Shown: piece by piece, positions 12,511 through 13,612 of the stretch
Layout: the number at the start of each line of letters is the position of its first letter
How positions within the stretch are numbered: position 1 is the first letter of the stretch
Source of the DNA: an uncultured Lachnospiraceae bacterium
Lineage (GTDB): Bacteria; Bacillota; Clostridia; Lachnospirales; Lachnospiraceae
Direction of reading: 5' to 3'
Length of the DNA stretch: 13,612 nt
NCBI GenBank assembly: GCA_937910785.1
Contig: CALDLG010000166.1
Coordinates: 1-13,612, forward strand
Notes under the pieces: model-generated
Seen by the model: the letters and a program-made list of their open reading frames with translations, nothing else
Told to the model about the DNA's origin: nothing
Databases searched by the model: none
Translations under genes and position numbers: made by a program

Positions 12511-13612
12511 AAGCGGGAGAATGCCCGGATCGAGGACCGGCAGCTGCCCTTTGCCCACTGGCTGTACGGCGTGCCGGGCGTCGGAAGCAGGACGATCAGG
12601 CATCTGTCAGCGAAAGGACGGCTGCCGGAGGAACTGTATCATATGACTTTGCAGGAGCTGGAGAGCCTTTTTGCTCCGTCAGCCGCCGGCCGGAAACTGG
12701 CAGAGCGGATTGCGGCTTCCCGACAGCAGGGAAATGTGTGGAGAGATTATGAAGAGCTGGAAAAAAGAAATATACGGTTTACCTGTCTTGGCAATGCCGG
12801 ATATCCGAAACGTCTGTCTCAGATTCCGGATGCGCCCTATGGAATTTATTACCGGGGAAGGCTTCCGGAACAGGAAAAGCCGGCGGTGGCCATCATTGGA
12901 GCAAGGGGCTGTTCGGAATACGGACGGAAAATGGCGCAGTGTTTCGGGAGAGACCTGGCTGTGGCAGGAATACAGATCATCAGCGGAATGGCGAGGGGCA
13001 TCGACGGAATCGGGCAGCAGGCCGCGGTCGAGGCGGGAGGATATTCGCTCGGCGTATTGGGCTGCGGCGTGGATATCTGTTATCCGTCGGAAAACAGGGA
13101 GCTGTATGAACGGCTCGCCGCACAGGGCGGAATCTGTTCGGAATACCGTCCCGGCACCGAACCGAAGAACAGCCTGTTTCCGCCAAGAAACCGTATTATC
13201 AGCGGACTTGCGGACGTGGTTCTGGTGATTGAGGCCAGAAACAGAAGCGGTACGTTGATTACCGTCGATATGGCATTAGAGCAGGGGCGGGAGGTTTATG
13301 CCCTGCCCGGCCGGGTGACGGATGCACTGAGCGAAGGCTGCAACCGCCTTTTACAGCAGGGGGCCAATGTGGCTGTTTCACCGGAAGAACTGATTCGAAA
13401 TCTTACAGGGCAAGGGACCGGGACAGGAGACGGCATACACGAAAAATCCATTCTGTCCGATGTGCAGGCGGACCTTCTTCACGTGCTTCAGGATACGCCG
13501 CTCCCGATAGAAATAATAAAAGAACATATGTTATATAATTGCCGGAGGGATATGACGATACAGGAACTGATAAGCCAGCTTGTGAAACTGTGCCTGATGG
13601 GATATGCCAGAC
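12358..13612 (+). CDS. dprA: DNA processing protein DprA, partial (runs off right edge), with repeat-derived N-terminal extension
   Basis: DprA binds incoming single-stranded DNA and loads RecA during natural transformation. Frame 1 is open from TAG 12334-12336 to the window end. The canonical protein begins near residue 62 (Ala-His-Trp-Leu-Tyr-Gly-Val-Pro-Gly-Val-Gly, a helix-hairpin-helix-like region). The Rossmann-like core follows: Gly-Ala-Arg-Gly-Cys-Ser-Glu-Tyr-Gly, Ser-Gly-Met-Ala-Arg-Gly-Ile-Asp, Phe-Pro-Pro-Arg-Asn-Arg-Ile-Ile-Ser-Gly-Leu and Ser-Gly-Thr-Leu-Ile-Thr. The start of a C-terminal winged-helix domain is also present. The first 61 residues are a charged tandem-repeat extension not expected in the family. 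GTG 12358 is chosen because AGGAGG (12347-12352) lies 5 nt upstream; ATG 12337 is the alternative. The strongest Shine-Dalgarno/ATG pair (ATG 12501) is out of frame with the core. Confidence 0.9.
   Translation, partial: MSGKENHAGYREKGERGNGKENHAGYWEKEECFGGKENREGCREKEERWTGKRENARIEDRQLPFAHWLYGVPGVGSRTIRHLSAKGRLPEELYHMTLQELESLFAPSAAGRKLAERIAASRQQGNVWRDYEELEKRNIRFTCLGNAGYPKRLSQIPDAPYGIYYRGRLPEQEKPAVAIIGARGCSEYGRKMAQCFGRDLAVAGIQIISGMARGIDGIGQQAAVEAGGYSLGVLGCGVDICYPSENRELYERLAAQGGICSEYRPGTEPKNSLFPPRNRIISGLADVVLVIEARNRSGTLITVDMALEQGREVYALPGRVTDALSEGCNRLLQQGANVAVSPEELIRNLTGQGTGTGDGIHEKSILSDVQADLLHVLQDTPLPIEIIKEHMLYNCRRDMTIQELISQLVKLCLMGYAR

Noticed and set aside
12238..12603. Minus-strand hydrophobic repeat protein opposite the dprA repeats
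   Set aside because: It is the antisense shadow of the 48-nt repeat and overlaps yifB and dprA; no ribosome-binding site supports it.

Overview
The window looks like chromosome of a spore-forming Clostridia, most likely a Lachnospiraceae member. The basis is the gene content (gpr, spoIIP and a SigK-type sigma factor), the family-level resemblance of the proteins, near-consensus sigma-A promoters, purine-rich Shine-Dalgarno sites and moderate GC. No phage, insertion sequence, CRISPR array, tRNA or rRNA was seen.

Layout. 1-67 is the Gly-rich tail of a gene that runs in from the left. It meets rpsT (minus strand, 214-477) tail to tail across a bidirectional terminator (118-151). rpsT has its own near-consensus promoter at 565-593. 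The non-coding stretch 594-899 holds a 61-nt hairpin, a folded element that can form a three-way junction, and another inverted repeat, all just upstream of gpr. A plus-strand block follows: gpr (germination protease), spoIIP (engulfment hydrolase), an unrecognised two-transmembrane protein, lepA (EF-4) and hemW (heme chaperone). hemW carries a frameshift near codon 317. The rpsT / gpr-spoIIP / lepA / hemW order is the familiar Firmicutes order, which elsewhere often continues with hrcA-grpE-dnaK; here it does not.

The second block starts with a sigma-A-like promoter at 7434-7462, followed by a pro-sequence-free SigK with a TTG start, an HD-domain protein related to c-di-GMP HD-GYP enzymes but lacking the GYP part, and a PilT-type ATPase. 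A strong terminator (10516-10555) closes this unit. The promoter of the next gene is nested inside that terminator. After a structured leader of about 190 nt come a YifB/ComM family AAA+ protein (TTG start) and dprA, which runs off the right edge.

How the genes work together. gpr, spoIIP and sigK act at different stages of sporulation and germination. pilT, yifB/comM and dprA are homologues of competence genes: pilus retraction, branch migration, and RecA loading on incoming single-stranded DNA. lepA, rpsT and hemW are housekeeping. The most unusual features are a 48-nt tandem repeat that carries a ribosome-binding site and is read in frame as an extra N-terminus of DprA, the terminator/promoter overlap before yifB, and the folded RNA-like element upstream of gpr.
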